DNA of 64,000 nucleotides from assembly GCA_019217005.1 (NCBI GenBank), contig JAHBNG010000007.1:62001-126000 (forward strand). Direction: 5' to 3'. The stretch is from Chloroflexi bacterium TSY (lineage in GTDB: Bacteria > Chloroflexota > Anaerolineae > Caldilineales > Caldilineaceae). The translations under genes and the position numbers were made by a program. Below the pieces are notes generated by a model that made no database searches, was not told the DNA's origin, and saw nothing but the letters and a program-made list of their open reading frames with translations. Of the stretch, positions 17,837-27,332 are shown piece after piece. Position 1 is the first letter of the stretch; each line of letters starts with the position of its first letter.

Positions 17837-18663
17837 TGCTGGCCTCTGCGCGTGGCAAAATAGTCGGACCAGCCCGTCGAGACGAGAAAGAGTCCGATAA
17901 ATAGTAACATGATGGAGAAGATGGGCGAGAGGATCCACAGCCAGCGTTCTAAGAGAAGTGCCTGGTGCTGCATGGCCCAGTAGATCATTGTCCCCAGAGT
18001 GGCGTCTTTCAAACTGGACAGTCCAATGATGGCCAAACCAGACTCGGCTGAAATCGCCACCAGAATTGTGTTGATAAAATTGGCCAGCGCCCACCCCAAC
18101 ATAAAGGGCATAATCTCCACAATGACGATCTTGAGCGTACTTTCGCTGGATGCCTGGGCCACGCTGATAAACTCACGCTCCCGCAGGCTCAGCGACATGG
18201 CCCGTGCTTGTCTGCCTGGCCAGGGCCAATTGAAGATGACCAATACACCAGCAATAATCAGCAACGATGTTCGACCGCCGAGGAGCGCTGAGAGCAGGAT
18301 CAGAATGGGCAGAGACGGCACTGCGATCACAATATCCATGAGCAGCGTCAACACCCGATCAGCAAATCCCCCGACAAATCCCGACAAGAGGCCCACGACC
18401 ACGCCAATGATGGTTGCCAGCCCCGCCACCGAAAGACCAATCCAGAGTGAGTTACGAATCGACCAAGTCAGCAGCCAAAAAATGTCCTGCCCCAGGTTAT
18501 TCGTTCCCATATAGTGTTCGCTGCTTGGCGGCAAGTTGCGGAAATAGGTATTCCAGGCCGTGGGGTCTTCGGGTGCAAAAAAGGGCAGAATCAGCCCCAT
18601 AATCGCAAAGACGCCGACGATGATGATGCCCACGACTAGGCGTGGCTTGATCAGGCTCATCAA
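17833..18663 (-). CDS. ABC transporter permease (DppC/OppC type)
   Basis: A 276-residue inner-membrane protein with an N-terminal membrane helix (VGIIIVGVFAIMGLILPFF), the OppC-type NNLGQDIFW stretch and five further hydrophobic segments. The cytoplasmic EAA-type loop reads LREREFISVAQASSESTLKIV. It pairs with the DppB-type permease 32 bp upstream to form the channel. It overlaps the following ATPase gene by four bases, indicating translational coupling. Confidence 0.88.
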   Translation of the reverse strand: MMSLIKPRLVVGIIIVGVFAIMGLILPFFAPEDPTAWNTYFRNLPPSSEHYMGTNNLGQDIFWLLTWSIRNSLWIGLSVAGLATIIGVVVGLLSGFVGGFADRVLTLLMDIVIAVPSLPILILLSALLGGRTSLLIIAGVLVIFNWPWPGRQARAMSLSLREREFISVAQASSESTLKIVIVEIMPFMLGWALANFINTILVAISAESGLAIIGLSSLKDATLGTMIYWAMQHQALLLERWLWILSPIFSIMLLFIGLFLVSTGWSDYFATRRGQQ

Positions 18664-18695
18664 TTGCCTCAGGTGAGTGTCGTATACGTGAATGA

Positions 18696-19694
18696 CTATT
18701 TGTAGCGTATACGCGGGTCAATAAAGGGATAAATCAGGTCCAGAATCAGGGTTGAGGTTGCGACTGCTACAATAGAGATGCTGACAGTGCCCATGATCAG
18801 ATTGTAGTCTGTACTCAGAATCGCCCTGTAGATCAGGGTGCCTACGCCCGGGTATCCAAAGAGAATCTCGGTAATCAGCGATCCGCCAAAGACGCCGCCA
18901 AGACTCAACCCCAAGACGGTAATTTGGGGCAAGATGGCGGTGCGTGCCACGTAGCCAACCATGACTTTTTGATCTGGCACGCCTCGAAAGCGCGCATATT
19001 GAATAAAGTCTTCTTCCTTGGTGTCGATGGCCATGGCCTTCATGCTGATGATCCACCAACCCAGGCTGACAATGACAATTGACATCAGCGGTAAGAAGGA
19101 ATTGTAAGCTACGCTGCGAATCCACGGCCAGGTTCCCGGCTCGCCGCTGACTTGGAAGACAAAGGGGAAGATTGGCCAGATATAGGCAAAGACAATCACC
19201 AGCAACAGCGCAAGAATGTAGTAGGGAATCGGATAGAGGATCATGGCCGTTGTTTCAATGGCTTTGGAGACGGTGCTGCGATTGTGATAGCCAGCCAACA
19301 CCCCGATAAAATTGCCCAATAGCCAACTGATGGCCAGCGCGCTAAACATCAACCCAATGGACCAGGGCAGCGAACGGGCAATCAGCGTGCTGACGGGTGT
19401 GGGAAAATTGGAGAGAGAGGGTCCAAAGTCACCCGTTAACAAGACGCGCTGCAGAAAGGCTGTATATTGCTCCCACAAAGTCCCTTCCAGCCCAAACAAC
19501 TGGGTCATGGTTGTACGCATGGATTCGACCAGTTCAGGATCCATTGTTGTGCCCTGCGACATCAGCCGCCCCAACATGGCTTCCACCGGGTTGCCCGGGA
19601 TGAAGCGGGGCACAAAAAAGACAATCGTAATGCCAATCCAGACGACCAGAACGTAGGTAATGAGTCGGGAAACTAGGAATTTTGCGAACTGCAT
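18696..19694 (-). CDS. ABC transporter permease (DppB/OppB type)
   Basis: A 332-residue integral membrane protein with the DppB-type N-terminus (FLVSRLITYVLVVWIGITIVFF, RFIPGNPVEAMLG), a periplasmic loop, six membrane spans and the EAA-type loop DFIQYARFRGVPDQKVMVGYV. It ends DLIYPFIDPRIRYK, as usual for the family. It lies 111 bp after the binding-protein gene and 32 bp before its partner permease, within one minus-strand operon. Confidence 0.9.
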   Translation of the reverse strand: MQFAKFLVSRLITYVLVVWIGITIVFFVPRFIPGNPVEAMLGRLMSQGTTMDPELVESMRTTMTQLFGLEGTLWEQYTAFLQRVLLTGDFGPSLSNFPTPVSTLIARSLPWSIGLMFSALAISWLLGNFIGVLAGYHNRSTVSKAIETTAMILYPIPYYILALLLVIVFAYIWPIFPFVFQVSGEPGTWPWIRSVAYNSFLPLMSIVIVSLGWWIISMKAMAIDTKEEDFIQYARFRGVPDQKVMVGYVARTAILPQITVLGLSLGGVFGGSLITEILFGYPGVGTLIYRAILSTDYNLIMGTVSISIVAVATSTLILDLIYPFIDPRIRYK

Positions 19695-19805
19695 ACATTG
19701 TCACCTGTGAAGATGCAAACTAAGTAAAGCAGCAGGTGGCAAGTGATAAGGTAGCTAACCTGACAGAACCCTGCTCACTTGCAAACCTGCTCGCTGGCAA
19801 ACTTC

Positions 19806-21737
19806 TTACTCTTTGGGCTGAATATTCGCGACAATAAACTTAAAGTTGGACCACCACCACCACGGCCCTTCATAGTAGTTGTCGGCGGTGGGGTAGTTGG
19901 TAAAGTAAGTCTCGTTGACCGGCACAAACTTAGACGTACCAAACATGGGGATCCAGTGCATCTCTTGTGCCATCTGCATCAGCAGATCCTTGCTCAGTTC
20001 AACGTTACTCGGGTCGTCTGCCGTCACCTGCTCCAATGTATCCAAAATGGCCGCCATCTCGTCACTCTGGTGACGATGCTGGTTACCCGGAGCTGGTTGT
20101 CCGGTGGGTACCGTGAATTTCTGATGCCAGTAACTGACGTTGGGATAAATGTCTGGACCAATTGCGCAGCCCGGCCAGTAGGAGCCAGCATCATGTTCAC
20201 CGGTGGAGCTGGCATTCCAAAAAGCCCCCGCCGTCATTGTGTTGGCCGATGCATCGATGCCAAACTTGCTCCATGAGTCGGCCACAGCAAAGGCCAAACG
20301 TCCAGACTGTACCTCGAAATCCACCGGCGCGTTGATAGCGATAGTCCAGGGCGTGCCATCGGGAAGGAGCCACTTGCCATTCCCGTCACGCGTAAAGCCC
20401 CCCTCTTCCAGTAATTTGGCCGCCTGGTCCACATCATACTTCCACCAGCCGACGCCAAAGAGATCGATTAGCTCCTCCTCACTCGTAGGCAGATCGCCAC
20501 CCACGCCCTGCTCATTAAAAATTTCGGCCATATCTTTGGCGAAATTTGGATCGAAGGGCTTATAGCCATCCGGTAATTCCAAGTCCATCAGACGCGGAAC
20601 AAGAGGCTTGTGATAGGTGTTCTGCACGGCGGCTACAGGCGGTACACCCAACGGTGAGACGCGCAACATGCCAGCAAAGGTCGCCAGCGAGACATTTTTA
20701 ATATCGGTAACCAGGGCCAGTGCCCAGCGCACCTGCCATTGATCATAGGGGAACTGGGAGTTGTTGAAGGTAATACCTCGTTCACAGGGATCATCGAAGT
20801 CCGCGTAGGGGAAGCCCGCGTGCCAGGCCCGCGTTGTATCACTGCGCTGTGTCAACACCTCCATTGATTCTGGCGTAATGTCCTGCAGAATGTCGATGTC
20901 GTTGTTGATCATCGCTAGAATACGTTTTTCTTCCGTGCCGACAAAATTCCACATGACGTATTGGGGACCGTGAGCCTCCAAAATCTGTCCCACACTCGTG
21001 CGTTCCCAATCATCGCGCAGTTCCCAGACAGCCCAATTGCCGTTTGGATCGTGATCTTTGTAGCTGTATTGGCCGAGACAGACGGGCGGGAAGAACTCAA
21101 AGGTGGCCGGATCTTCGTTTTCCCAAACGTGCTTGGGAACCGGATAGAGGCGGCTGTCCCAAATGGTCACGCCTAGATCCTTGGACATGCGCGGCTGCGA
21201 GCGAACGGTGTTGAGGATCAGGGTGTAATCATCCACGACCTCCCAGCTATCAATGTAGTCAACCGCCCAACCATTGATGGGCAAATCTGGCGTATCAAAC
21301 CACATTTGGAGGGTGTAGTCCAAGTCGGCCGTGGTAAATTCGACGCCGTCATCCCAGTAAATACCCTCACGCAGCTTGATCTCAAAGCTGGTAAACTCGT
21401 CGTTCAGCACGTTAGGCATCTCGGCCGCCAGCGCCGGATACTGGAGACCAGTGGTCGTGTCGATCTCCCACAGATTGTCGTAGCAGAGTTCATGAAGACC
21501 ACGACCGGCTGCATTTCCTGGTACATAGCGATTCATCAGTTCTGGCCTGTCCAATTGACCGCCCAAATTGTCCAAGATTAATGTTTCATTTCGAGGTGTA
21601 CCCACAAAGGTCATCTCTCCGGCACCATCTGCTGCACCACTCTCATCGGCAGCGGGAGCCTGACCAGGGTCACAAGCGACCAAGAACAGTCCAACAAGCA
21701 GGATTACAACCACATACATCTTTGTCAATCTATTCAT
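19806..21737 (-). CDS. Extracellular solute-binding lipoprotein, family 5
   Basis: A 643-residue SBP_bac_5 protein, the capture subunit of the adjoining ABC transporter. The signal peptide ends in a lipobox (VGLFLVACD, Cys at 22), followed by an acidic, Ala-rich linker. Family stretches include KLREGIYWDDGVEFTTADLDYTLQ, ITFNNSQFP and AKLLEEGGFTRDGNGKWLLPDG. AAAGGAGA lies at a good distance before the ATG at 21737. Its place ahead of DppBCDF-type genes and the GH172 gene suggests an oligosaccharide or glycopeptide rather than a dipeptide, but this is inference. Confidence 0.92.
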   Translation of the reverse strand: MNRLTKMYVVVILLVGLFLVACDPGQAPAADESGAADGAGEMTFVGTPRNETLILDNLGGQLDRPELMNRYVPGNAAGRGLHELCYDNLWEIDTTTGLQYPALAAEMPNVLNDEFTSFEIKLREGIYWDDGVEFTTADLDYTLQMWFDTPDLPINGWAVDYIDSWEVVDDYTLILNTVRSQPRMSKDLGVTIWDSRLYPVPKHVWENEDPATFEFFPPVCLGQYSYKDHDPNGNWAVWELRDDWERTSVGQILEAHGPQYVMWNFVGTEEKRILAMINNDIDILQDITPESMEVLTQRSDTTRAWHAGFPYADFDDPCERGITFNNSQFPYDQWQVRWALALVTDIKNVSLATFAGMLRVSPLGVPPVAAVQNTYHKPLVPRLMDLELPDGYKPFDPNFAKDMAEIFNEQGVGGDLPTSEEELIDLFGVGWWKYDVDQAAKLLEEGGFTRDGNGKWLLPDGTPWTIAINAPVDFEVQSGRLAFAVADSWSKFGIDASANTMTAGAFWNASSTGEHDAGSYWPGCAIGPDIYPNVSYWHQKFTVPTGQPAPGNQHRHQSDEMAAILDTLEQVTADDPSNVELSKDLLMQMAQEMHWIPMFGTSKFVPVNETYFTNYPTADNYYEGPWWWWSNFKFIVANIQPKE

Positions 21738-22217
21738 CGATGATTCTCCTTTCTAGATTGGGGAACTGAAGATTTCTCGGAGGTTATAGCATTAGGCACG
21801 CAAGATGCGTGAAATACGCAAACTGACGAAACACTCGTATACCTTTCAGTAAATAGCACAGCAGTGTAATTCGTTGACTACCTCTGAGAAACAGCTTGGA
21901 AAACCTGTTGCGAACTTCTGCTGGCATCTACCAGTATTCTCTTGGAACTGACCGACTGATCAAATAGGAATGCAGCTGGCTGAATGGCTTGCATATTAAT
22001 GCGGTTGCAGACAAACACTAAACCTGCGAGTTTGACAGCTGATCTTACGGCCTATAGAACGAGCACGCATAATGGTTGGTCGAATTGAGGAGACTCAATG
22101 CCATTCATGTATCATGTACGACATTGAGTAGCATAGTATCATATGTACCTAGATATCCGAAAATCACCATTGCATTGTGGCAATAGTCTGATGAGTGGTA
22201 TGGTTATAATCAATTCT

Positions 22218-22246
22218 TTGACTTCGACTCTAAACAATATTAGAAT
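22218..22246 (+). promoter_or_regulatory. Sigma-70 promoter of the sugar operon
   Basis: TTGACT at 22218-22223, 17-nt spacer, TAGAAT at 22241-22246. It is about 120 bp upstream of the first isomerase gene, and a palindrome overlaps the expected transcription start. Confidence 0.5.
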
Positions 22247-22249
22247 TTA

Positions 22250-22278
22250 CTCATGTGTGCATATTGTCCACACATGAG
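22250..22278 (+). promoter_or_regulatory. Palindromic operator candidate
   Basis: Perfect 10-bp inverted repeat CTCATGTGTG/CACACATGAG separated by 9 bp, located immediately after the -10 box and thus across the start point. This is a repressor-type position. No regulator gene sits next to it, so the binder is unknown; a LacI- or GntR-type regulator would be typical for a sugar operon. As RNA it would be a hairpin without a U tract, so a terminator is unlikely. Confidence 0.5.
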
Positions 22279-22368
22279 CACAACTGACAGGTTCCCCCCC
22301 CGCTAGGGGCATCAGGCGAACCGATCACATCTCCCCGCTTACCCGTTCGATTTAAGGAAAAAATTGAT

Positions 22369-23184
22369 ATGAAACGGAGCATCAATGGCGCCACAACAAT
22401 GCCTTATACTTTGGCACAAGACATCGACGCGGCGGCTAAAGCTGGCTTTGAAGGTCTTGAAATCTGGTGGGATAAGCTCCATTCTTATCTCGAACAAAAT
22501 TCAACCGATGATCTGAAAAAACTTCTAAAAGAAAATAAACTAACGCCTGTGGGCATTTGCCCATTGAGGATTTGGCCTTTTCGGGATAGTGAACCAGCGC
22601 GCCAGGAATTTCGTGAAGCAGTCCAAATTGCGCCGCAAATCGACTGTGATCTGCTGATTGTCTGTGCTGATTTCCAACCCGCGCGCCTAACCAGAGAGGA
22701 AGCACTAGCGATCCATGCAGAGGAATTGGCTGGTATGGCCCGGCTTGCAGAGGCGGAAGGACTGCGGTTGACCCTTGAACCCATCGGCGGGCATACGCTT
22801 GTCCCTGGACCAACCGAAGCATTGCAATTGATCGAGATGGCTGGTGCGCCCAGCAACGTCGGCATATTAATGGACACATTCCATTACTTCCGGTCTGGCG
22901 TTTCGGATCAAGAGATAGAAGCTATTCCCATAGATAAACTGGACATTATCCATGTGAATGACTGTGAGGATGGGGCCATCAATGAACTGACTGATGCGCA
23001 TCGCCTCTATCCGACACTCGGTGTGATCCCTGCTGATCGACAGCTGTCAATACTCAAGACCAAAGGGTACGATGGCTATCTTTCTGTAGAGATATTTCGC
23101 CCTGAGTACTGGGAACAGCCGATTGAAGAGATCGCGAATTCAGCCTATACGAATCTTGACGAACTGACCACACTTCTTTCGTAG
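22369..23184 (+). CDS. Sugar phosphate isomerase/epimerase (xylose-isomerase-like TIM barrel)
   Basis: A 271-residue TIM barrel of the AP-endonuclease-2/xylose-isomerase-like superfamily. Metal-ligand stretches follow the family order: LTLEPIGGH (Glu), GILMDTFHYFRSG (Asp and His), IIHVNDCEDG (His) and LSVEIFRPEYW (Glu). Relatives isomerise or epimerise sugars, inositols or keto-sugar derivatives, and substrate cannot be predicted. It is the first gene after the promoter/operator. GGAAAAAAT precedes the ATG. Confidence 0.85.
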   Translation: MKRSINGATTMPYTLAQDIDAAAKAGFEGLEIWWDKLHSYLEQNSTDDLKKLLKENKLTPVGICPLRIWPFRDSEPARQEFREAVQIAPQIDCDLLIVCADFQPARLTREEALAIHAEELAGMARLAEAEGLRLTLEPIGGHTLVPGPTEALQLIEMAGAPSNVGILMDTFHYFRSGVSDQEIEAIPIDKLDIIHVNDCEDGAINELTDAHRLYPTLGVIPADRQLSILKTKGYDGYLSVEIFRPEYWEQPIEEIANSAYTNLDELTTLLS

Positions 23185-23225
23185 AAATAATTCCGAAATC
23201 TTTGGTCTATTAGCAATTTAAGTAG

Positions 23226-23259
23226 CTCAGTCGCTCACGAAAGTTCGTGAGCGACTGAG
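23226..23259 (+). terminator. Strong intergenic hairpin
   Basis: A perfect 15-bp stem (23226-23240 with 23245-23259, CTCAGTCGCTCACGA) closed by four bases lies between two isomerase genes of the same operon. No T tract follows, so it is more likely an mRNA processing or stability element, or partial attenuator, than a full terminator. Confidence 0.5.
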
Positions 23260-23303
23260 TATGGAGCACAAATATACAACCATTGACAAATGGAGGAGAA
23301 GCA

Positions 23304-24233
23304 ATGTATCTCGGTGCAACGACTTGGACATTTAGCTGGGGGCCGCCCTATGATGAGGCCCTGAAGACGGTTGCCAGACTCGGATTTAAGGGGGCCGAAC
23401 TGACAATTTGGAGTGAGGAATTCTTACAAGAGTACTATACGCCGCAAACAAATCAGTACCTGCGGACGCTCATTGATGACTTGGGTTTGACGTTGACTGA
23501 TGTTTTTTGCATTCCTGTTGGCATTGGCAGTACTGATCCGAAAAAGCGCAGTGAGGCTGTCGAGCAGTTCAAGCGTGTTCTGGATGCCGCACAACAGCTT
23601 GGTACGGACAAAGTCATCGCGCTCCCGCCCAACCCATTCGACATTGACATCCCTGTGCTGTTAGGGAAGGCAACGGCACAAGAATGGTCTGTAGAGTTTC
23701 CGAAGGGGGTTGATTGGCGGCAAAACTGGCGCGACATGATTGAAGTGATGGAGCAATTTGGCCAAGCGTGCGAGGAGCGGGAAATGCGAGTTGCGTTGGA
23801 ACCACATCCACATCGAATGATGCACAACGCCGCGGGTATGTTGCGCATTCTCGATCAGGTGGACTCGAAAGCAATTGGCCTCAATCTCGATCCCAGCCAT
23901 CTGTTCCCCATGGGTGAACTACCTAACATGGTGGCCTATGAAGTTGGTGAGCATATCTTCCATACGCACATCTCGGACAATGATGGCCAGACAAACGCAC
24001 ATTGGCGACCGGGCAAAGGCAAGGTTGACTGGCGCGCATTCCTCATCGCCCTACAAGAGATCGGCTACAATGGTCCGCTATCCCTTGAGTTGGAGGATGT
24101 TCCCGGTGCCGCAGGCTATCCAGGTTTCAATCGTTCACCAGATTCCACACCAGAAATTGAGCAACAACATTTGCTGGCCAAGGACTACTTGACACGCCTG
24201 TGCAATGAAGTGGGTGTTGACCTGGAAAGCTAA
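23304..24233 (+). CDS. Sugar phosphate isomerase/epimerase (TIM barrel)
   Basis: A 309-residue paralogue-type TIM barrel. GATTWTFSWGPPYDEAL opens strand 1. Metal-ligand stretches are VALEPHPH, GLNLDPSHLF, HTHISDNDG and LSLELEDV. The ATG at 23304 is preferred over an upstream TTG (23283) because GGAGGAG sits 6 bases before it. With the first isomerase and the Gfo/Idh gene it resembles operons that pass an imported sugar or its keto form through epimerisation and oxidation. The precise reaction is not readable. Confidence 0.85.
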   Translation: MYLGATTWTFSWGPPYDEALKTVARLGFKGAELTIWSEEFLQEYYTPQTNQYLRTLIDDLGLTLTDVFCIPVGIGSTDPKKRSEAVEQFKRVLDAAQQLGTDKVIALPPNPFDIDIPVLLGKATAQEWSVEFPKGVDWRQNWRDMIEVMEQFGQACEEREMRVALEPHPHRMMHNAAGMLRILDQVDSKAIGLNLDPSHLFPMGELPNMVAYEVGEHIFHTHISDNDGQTNAHWRPGKGKVDWRAFLIALQEIGYNGPLSLELEDVPGAAGYPGFNRSPDSTPEIEQQHLLAKDYLTRLCNEVGVDLES

Positions 24234-24310
24234 TAAAGACGGTACGCCAATTCTGATGACACATGATCCATCCCAAATCGATGGGAAAATACTCCCGTAG
24301 CCGCTTGGAG

Positions 24311-24385
24311 CTTGCCAGCCGATCAGCTTGTCAGCCGGTCAGCTAGTTAGCCAAAGGCTGAAGTGCTGAAATGCTGAGGTGCTGA
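24311..24385. repeat. Intergenic AGC/TCAGC repeat, copy 1
   Basis: A stretch of alternating CAGC and GCTG units (AGCCGATCAGC, TCAGCCGGTCAGCTAG, then AGTGCTGAAATGCTGAGGTGCTGA). Similar blocks occur at 27279-27318, also just upstream of an ABC gene, and at 57774-57823. Confidence 0.5.
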
Positions 24386-24429
24386 ATACTTTTCTATTTC
24401 ACTTACTATCTATCTAAGGAGGATAAGCG

Positions 24430-25740
24430 ATGAAACCCAAAATTTGTGTTGCACTCCTGCTGTTGTTGACAGGCGTTTTTGTTCTGTCAGCGTGTGCTGT
24501 GCCAACCCAAGAATCGCAACCAGCTCAAGAATCGCAGCCGGCCCAAGAAGAGCAAGTTAAACTCATAATTGAAAGTTGGCGAGTCGACGATGCTGAGGAG
24601 TGGAACGAGATGATTCTCCCGGCTTTTGAGGCCCAATATCCACACATTGATATTGACTTCCAACCAACCATCAACACGGATTACGGCGCAGCCTTAGGGA
24701 CGCGCATCGAAGCCGATACCGCGGGCGACTTGATTATGGTCGAACCCTTCGACTTCCGTGTGGACATGTACCGCAACGGCGATTTGGCGAACTTGGACGA
24801 TTTGGAAGGTCTTGCGAATTTTGATGACAGCGTGCTAAGTGCTTGGAGAACGGATGAAGGTGAGCAATTCGGCTTGCCACTGGCAGCGGTGATCCACGGC
24901 TTTATGTACAACGCTGATATCTTCGCTGAGTTGGGCTTAGAAGAACCAACGACCTCACAAGAATTCCTCGATCTGTTACAAGCCGTTCAAGATGATGGGC
25001 AATATGTGCCGCTGGCAATGGGCACATCTGACTCATTCGTGCCGGGGCTGCTCGGTTTCAACCTGACGGGTGTCAGTTACTGGCGTGGAGAGGAAGGTCG
25101 GATGGGTTTGATCGATGGTGCTGAAACGTTCACAGACCCACAATACGTCCAGACTTGGGAATTCTTAAGTGCGTGGGCAGACTACATGCCTGATGGCTAT
25201 CAAGCGATCTCTTACCCTGATATGCAAAACCTCTTTACCCTGGGCGGCTCGGCGGTCTATCCTGCAGGCTCATGGGAAATCTCTATCTTCAACGAGCTAG
25301 TTGGAGGCGATTTTGCCATCGGCGCTTTTCCGCCTCCGGTACCCGAAGAAGGCGCAGGCTGCTACATCAATGACCATATGGACATGGGGATGGCGATCAA
25401 TGCCGCGACAGAACACCCTGAAGAAGCGAAGCTATTCCTGGAATGGCTCTCCAGTGCAGAGTTCGCTGAAATCTGGACCAATTCACTGCCTGGGTTCTTT
25501 GCCATGTCAAACCATGCCGTAGAAGCGACTGACCCGATGGTGCAGGAGTACGCAAGCTGGCGAGCAGACTGCGGGTCATCACCCCGCCTTGCATATGCTA
25601 TTCTCTCCAGAGGTGAGCCCAACACCGATTCTGAGCTGATTCGCGTGACGCAACTCGTGATGAATGGCGAGATGACGCCCGAAGAAGCTGCTGAAACTGT
25701 CCAGACGGGGCTCTCGTCATGGTATGAGCCGCAACAGTAG
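24430..25740 (+). CDS. Sugar ABC transporter substrate-binding lipoprotein (family 1)
   Basis: A 436-residue SBP_bac_1 protein. The signal peptide ends LSACAV (lipobox, Cys at 22), followed by three copies of an ESQPAQ-like linker repeat. The mature domain shows the family layout with early strand VKLIIESWR, the hinge region and the aromatic-rich SGSWEIS-like stretch (YPAGSWEISIF). It also has AINAATEHPEEAKLFLEWL and a C-terminal MTPEEAAETVQTGL. AAGGAGG precedes the ATG. It would deliver a mono- or oligosaccharide to the two permeases that follow. No ATPase gene is in the operon, so a shared MsmK/UgpC-type ATPase elsewhere is likely. Confidence 0.92.
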   Translation: MKPKICVALLLLLTGVFVLSACAVPTQESQPAQESQPAQEEQVKLIIESWRVDDAEEWNEMILPAFEAQYPHIDIDFQPTINTDYGAALGTRIEADTAGDLIMVEPFDFRVDMYRNGDLANLDDLEGLANFDDSVLSAWRTDEGEQFGLPLAAVIHGFMYNADIFAELGLEEPTTSQEFLDLLQAVQDDGQYVPLAMGTSDSFVPGLLGFNLTGVSYWRGEEGRMGLIDGAETFTDPQYVQTWEFLSAWADYMPDGYQAISYPDMQNLFTLGGSAVYPAGSWEISIFNELVGGDFAIGAFPPPVPEEGAGCYINDHMDMGMAINAATEHPEEAKLFLEWLSSAEFAEIWTNSLPGFFAMSNHAVEATDPMVQEYASWRADCGSSPRLAYAILSRGEPNTDSELIRVTQLVMNGEMTPEEAAETVQTGLSSWYEPQQ

Positions 25741-26127
25741 TTAGCCACGCGTAAAACAAAAACCTTGGATTTGCGGCAGCAAAACGACCACCGGTTAATG
25801 GACATTCAGAAAATAGATCGGTAAACGTAGGCGCTGTTTTTAACTGCGCAATCTGAGGCTGTACGACCGACTTCGTGCGGCTACAAGCACGCACCTACAG
25901 TATACCGAATTTAATTCTTAACATCCATAAGCCGGTTTTGCATAGCAGCCACCTAATTCATTGGGCGGTCTCAACCACATGAGATTCGGTTGAGTCGTCT
26001 TATTTTTCAGGTACAGTCGGCACGCCCCATGCCGGTCGCCGCACGTGGGCGTGCTCTCTGAACAAATGACCGACCCAAACTCTTCATGTTGACGATGCAT
26101 TAGGCATTACGGGGAGAAACAAACTGA
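25741..26127. other. Intergenic with G+C-rich palindromes
   Basis: No gene seen. It contains a GCACGC/GCGTGC-type inverted pair around 26020-26053 and a related GCACG block around 25868-25895. These may be hairpins that modulate expression between binding protein and permease. Confidence 0.35.
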
Positions 26128-27241
26128 ATGTCAGCTAGACTGTGGCGTATAGGCCAGCCTGGCCGCAGGAAGCCATTTCCCACACATATCATCGTATTCC
26201 TTGCTCCGGCGATCATCATCTATGGCTTCTTCATGATTTACCCTCTGTTTGATTCCCTGCGCCTGGGTTTCTATACGCAGGTAACTCGTGATGTAGAGCA
26301 GTTCGTGGGTATCGAAAATTATCAAACTTTGATCACTGATGAAATTATCTGGCGGCCCCAATTTGTAAACGCACTGCAAAATAGTTTTATCTTTTTGGGG
26401 TGGTTCATTTTAGGCGGACAATTAGGTTTACATTTTTGCAAAGAGAAAAGATGTTTATATTTTCTAATTTGAGCCATGCTCAGGCAGAAAATGACCTCAT
26501 ATAGATTTTTGTCTATGTATCAAAAGTGTAAACCTAATTCTGAACCACCCCATCTTTTTTTTGGTAAATATGTTGATCCAGAATACGGTTGCCCTTGTAC
26601 TTGCGTCAGTCTTAGCCACCAAGACAAGGGGGGGCATTGTTTATCGAATCCTGATTTTTACCCCTGCCATCCTCTCTCTGGCGATTGCTGCCTTTATCTG
26701 GAGGCTCATATTAAATCCACTGTGGGGTATCGCCTATAGCATTTTGAACTTTGTCGGGTTGGGCGCTTTTGTGCAGCCCTGGTTGGGTCTTGAGAGCACA
26801 GCCCTCATCACGCTGGCCTTGATCTCTGGGTGGCAGTACCTGGGAATACCAATGATGTTGTATTACGCAACGTTGATTAACATTCCAGACAGCTTAATAG
26901 AAGCAGCCTATGTCGATGGTGCGACGGACTGGGGAACGTGGTGGAAAATAAAGCTGCCCTTGTTAATGCCGATGATCGGTATTGTGTCATTGTTGACCTT
27001 CATCGGAAACTTCAATGCCTTTGATATTATCTTTGCGCTGAAAGGCGCAGATGCCGGCCCCAACTATGCCAGTGATACGATGATGACCTTTTTCTATCGT
27101 ACCTTCTTTGGCTCTGGATTTCAGAAAACCGATCCACATATGGGCGCGGCTGTAGCCGGAACCTCTTTTGTCATTCTTCTGGCAGTTGTCTTGCTTTACA
27201 TCTTTGTCTGGCGGCGCAGGGTCGAGACTTACGAGTTATAA
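26128..27241 (+). pseudogene. Sugar ABC permease (MalF/UgpA type) split by MITE 1
   Basis: The first part (26128-26396) encodes a cytoplasmic N-terminus, membrane helix 1 (IIVFLAPAIIIYGFFMIYPL), the periplasmic stretch FVGIENYQTLITD and the start of helix 2. It is interrupted at NSFIF by a 155-bp MITE. Removing the MITE and one 8-bp duplication gives NSFIFFLVNMLIQNTVALV and an uninterrupted frame to 27241, of normal length (about 316 residues). The EAA loop PDSLIEAAYVDGATDWGTWWKIKLPLL is intact. In the present state the first frame ends inside the MITE at 26472, so a functional permease needs excision. Confidence 0.9.
26397..26551. mobile_element. MITE family 1, copy B, inside a permease gene
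   Basis: 155 bp with ends GGGGTGGTTCA/TGAACCACCCC and a perfect 8-bp target duplication ATCTTTTT (26389-26396, 26552-26559). Almost identical to copy A, which points to recent movement. Confidence 0.92.
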
Positions 27242-27278
27242 GCGGTTCACAAAAAGACTTTAAAGCCCAAAGCCGGGG

Positions 27279-27318
27279 CATTTCAGCCGATCAGCTAGTC
27301 AGCCTGAAATGCTGAAAT
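27279..27318. repeat. Intergenic AGC/TCAGC repeat, copy 2
   Basis: CATTTCAGC at the left is complementary to GCTGAAATG at the right, and AGCCGATCAGCTAGTCAGCC lies between. Related to blocks at 24311 and 57774. It sits 15-55 bp upstream of the next permease start. Confidence 0.5.
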
Positions 27319-27332
27319 AAAGGAGAAGCTGG

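Larger units (their letters stand above)
21738..22368. other. Divergent intergenic region between two transport operons
   Basis: No coding signal. It must contain the promoters for the leftward ABC operon and the rightward sugar operon. The rightward promoter and operator are listed separately. A run of nine Cs (22293-22301) lies between the operator and the first gene. Confidence 0.5.

Noticed and set aside
16925..18094. 389-aa ORF beginning upstream of the DppD-type ATPase
   Set aside because: The first ~86 residues are the permease gene in another frame, and the last ~80 are out-of-frame sequence after a deletion. The real start is 17836.
23226..23259. CRISPR-like repeat
   Set aside because: A single palindrome without repeated units or spacers. 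No CRISPR array or cas gene is seen in the window.
26476..26739. Short ORF starting in MITE 1 (MLRQKMTSYRF), also at 39002
   Set aside because: The shared peptide is the MITE read in one frame; it runs into unrelated host sequence in each place.
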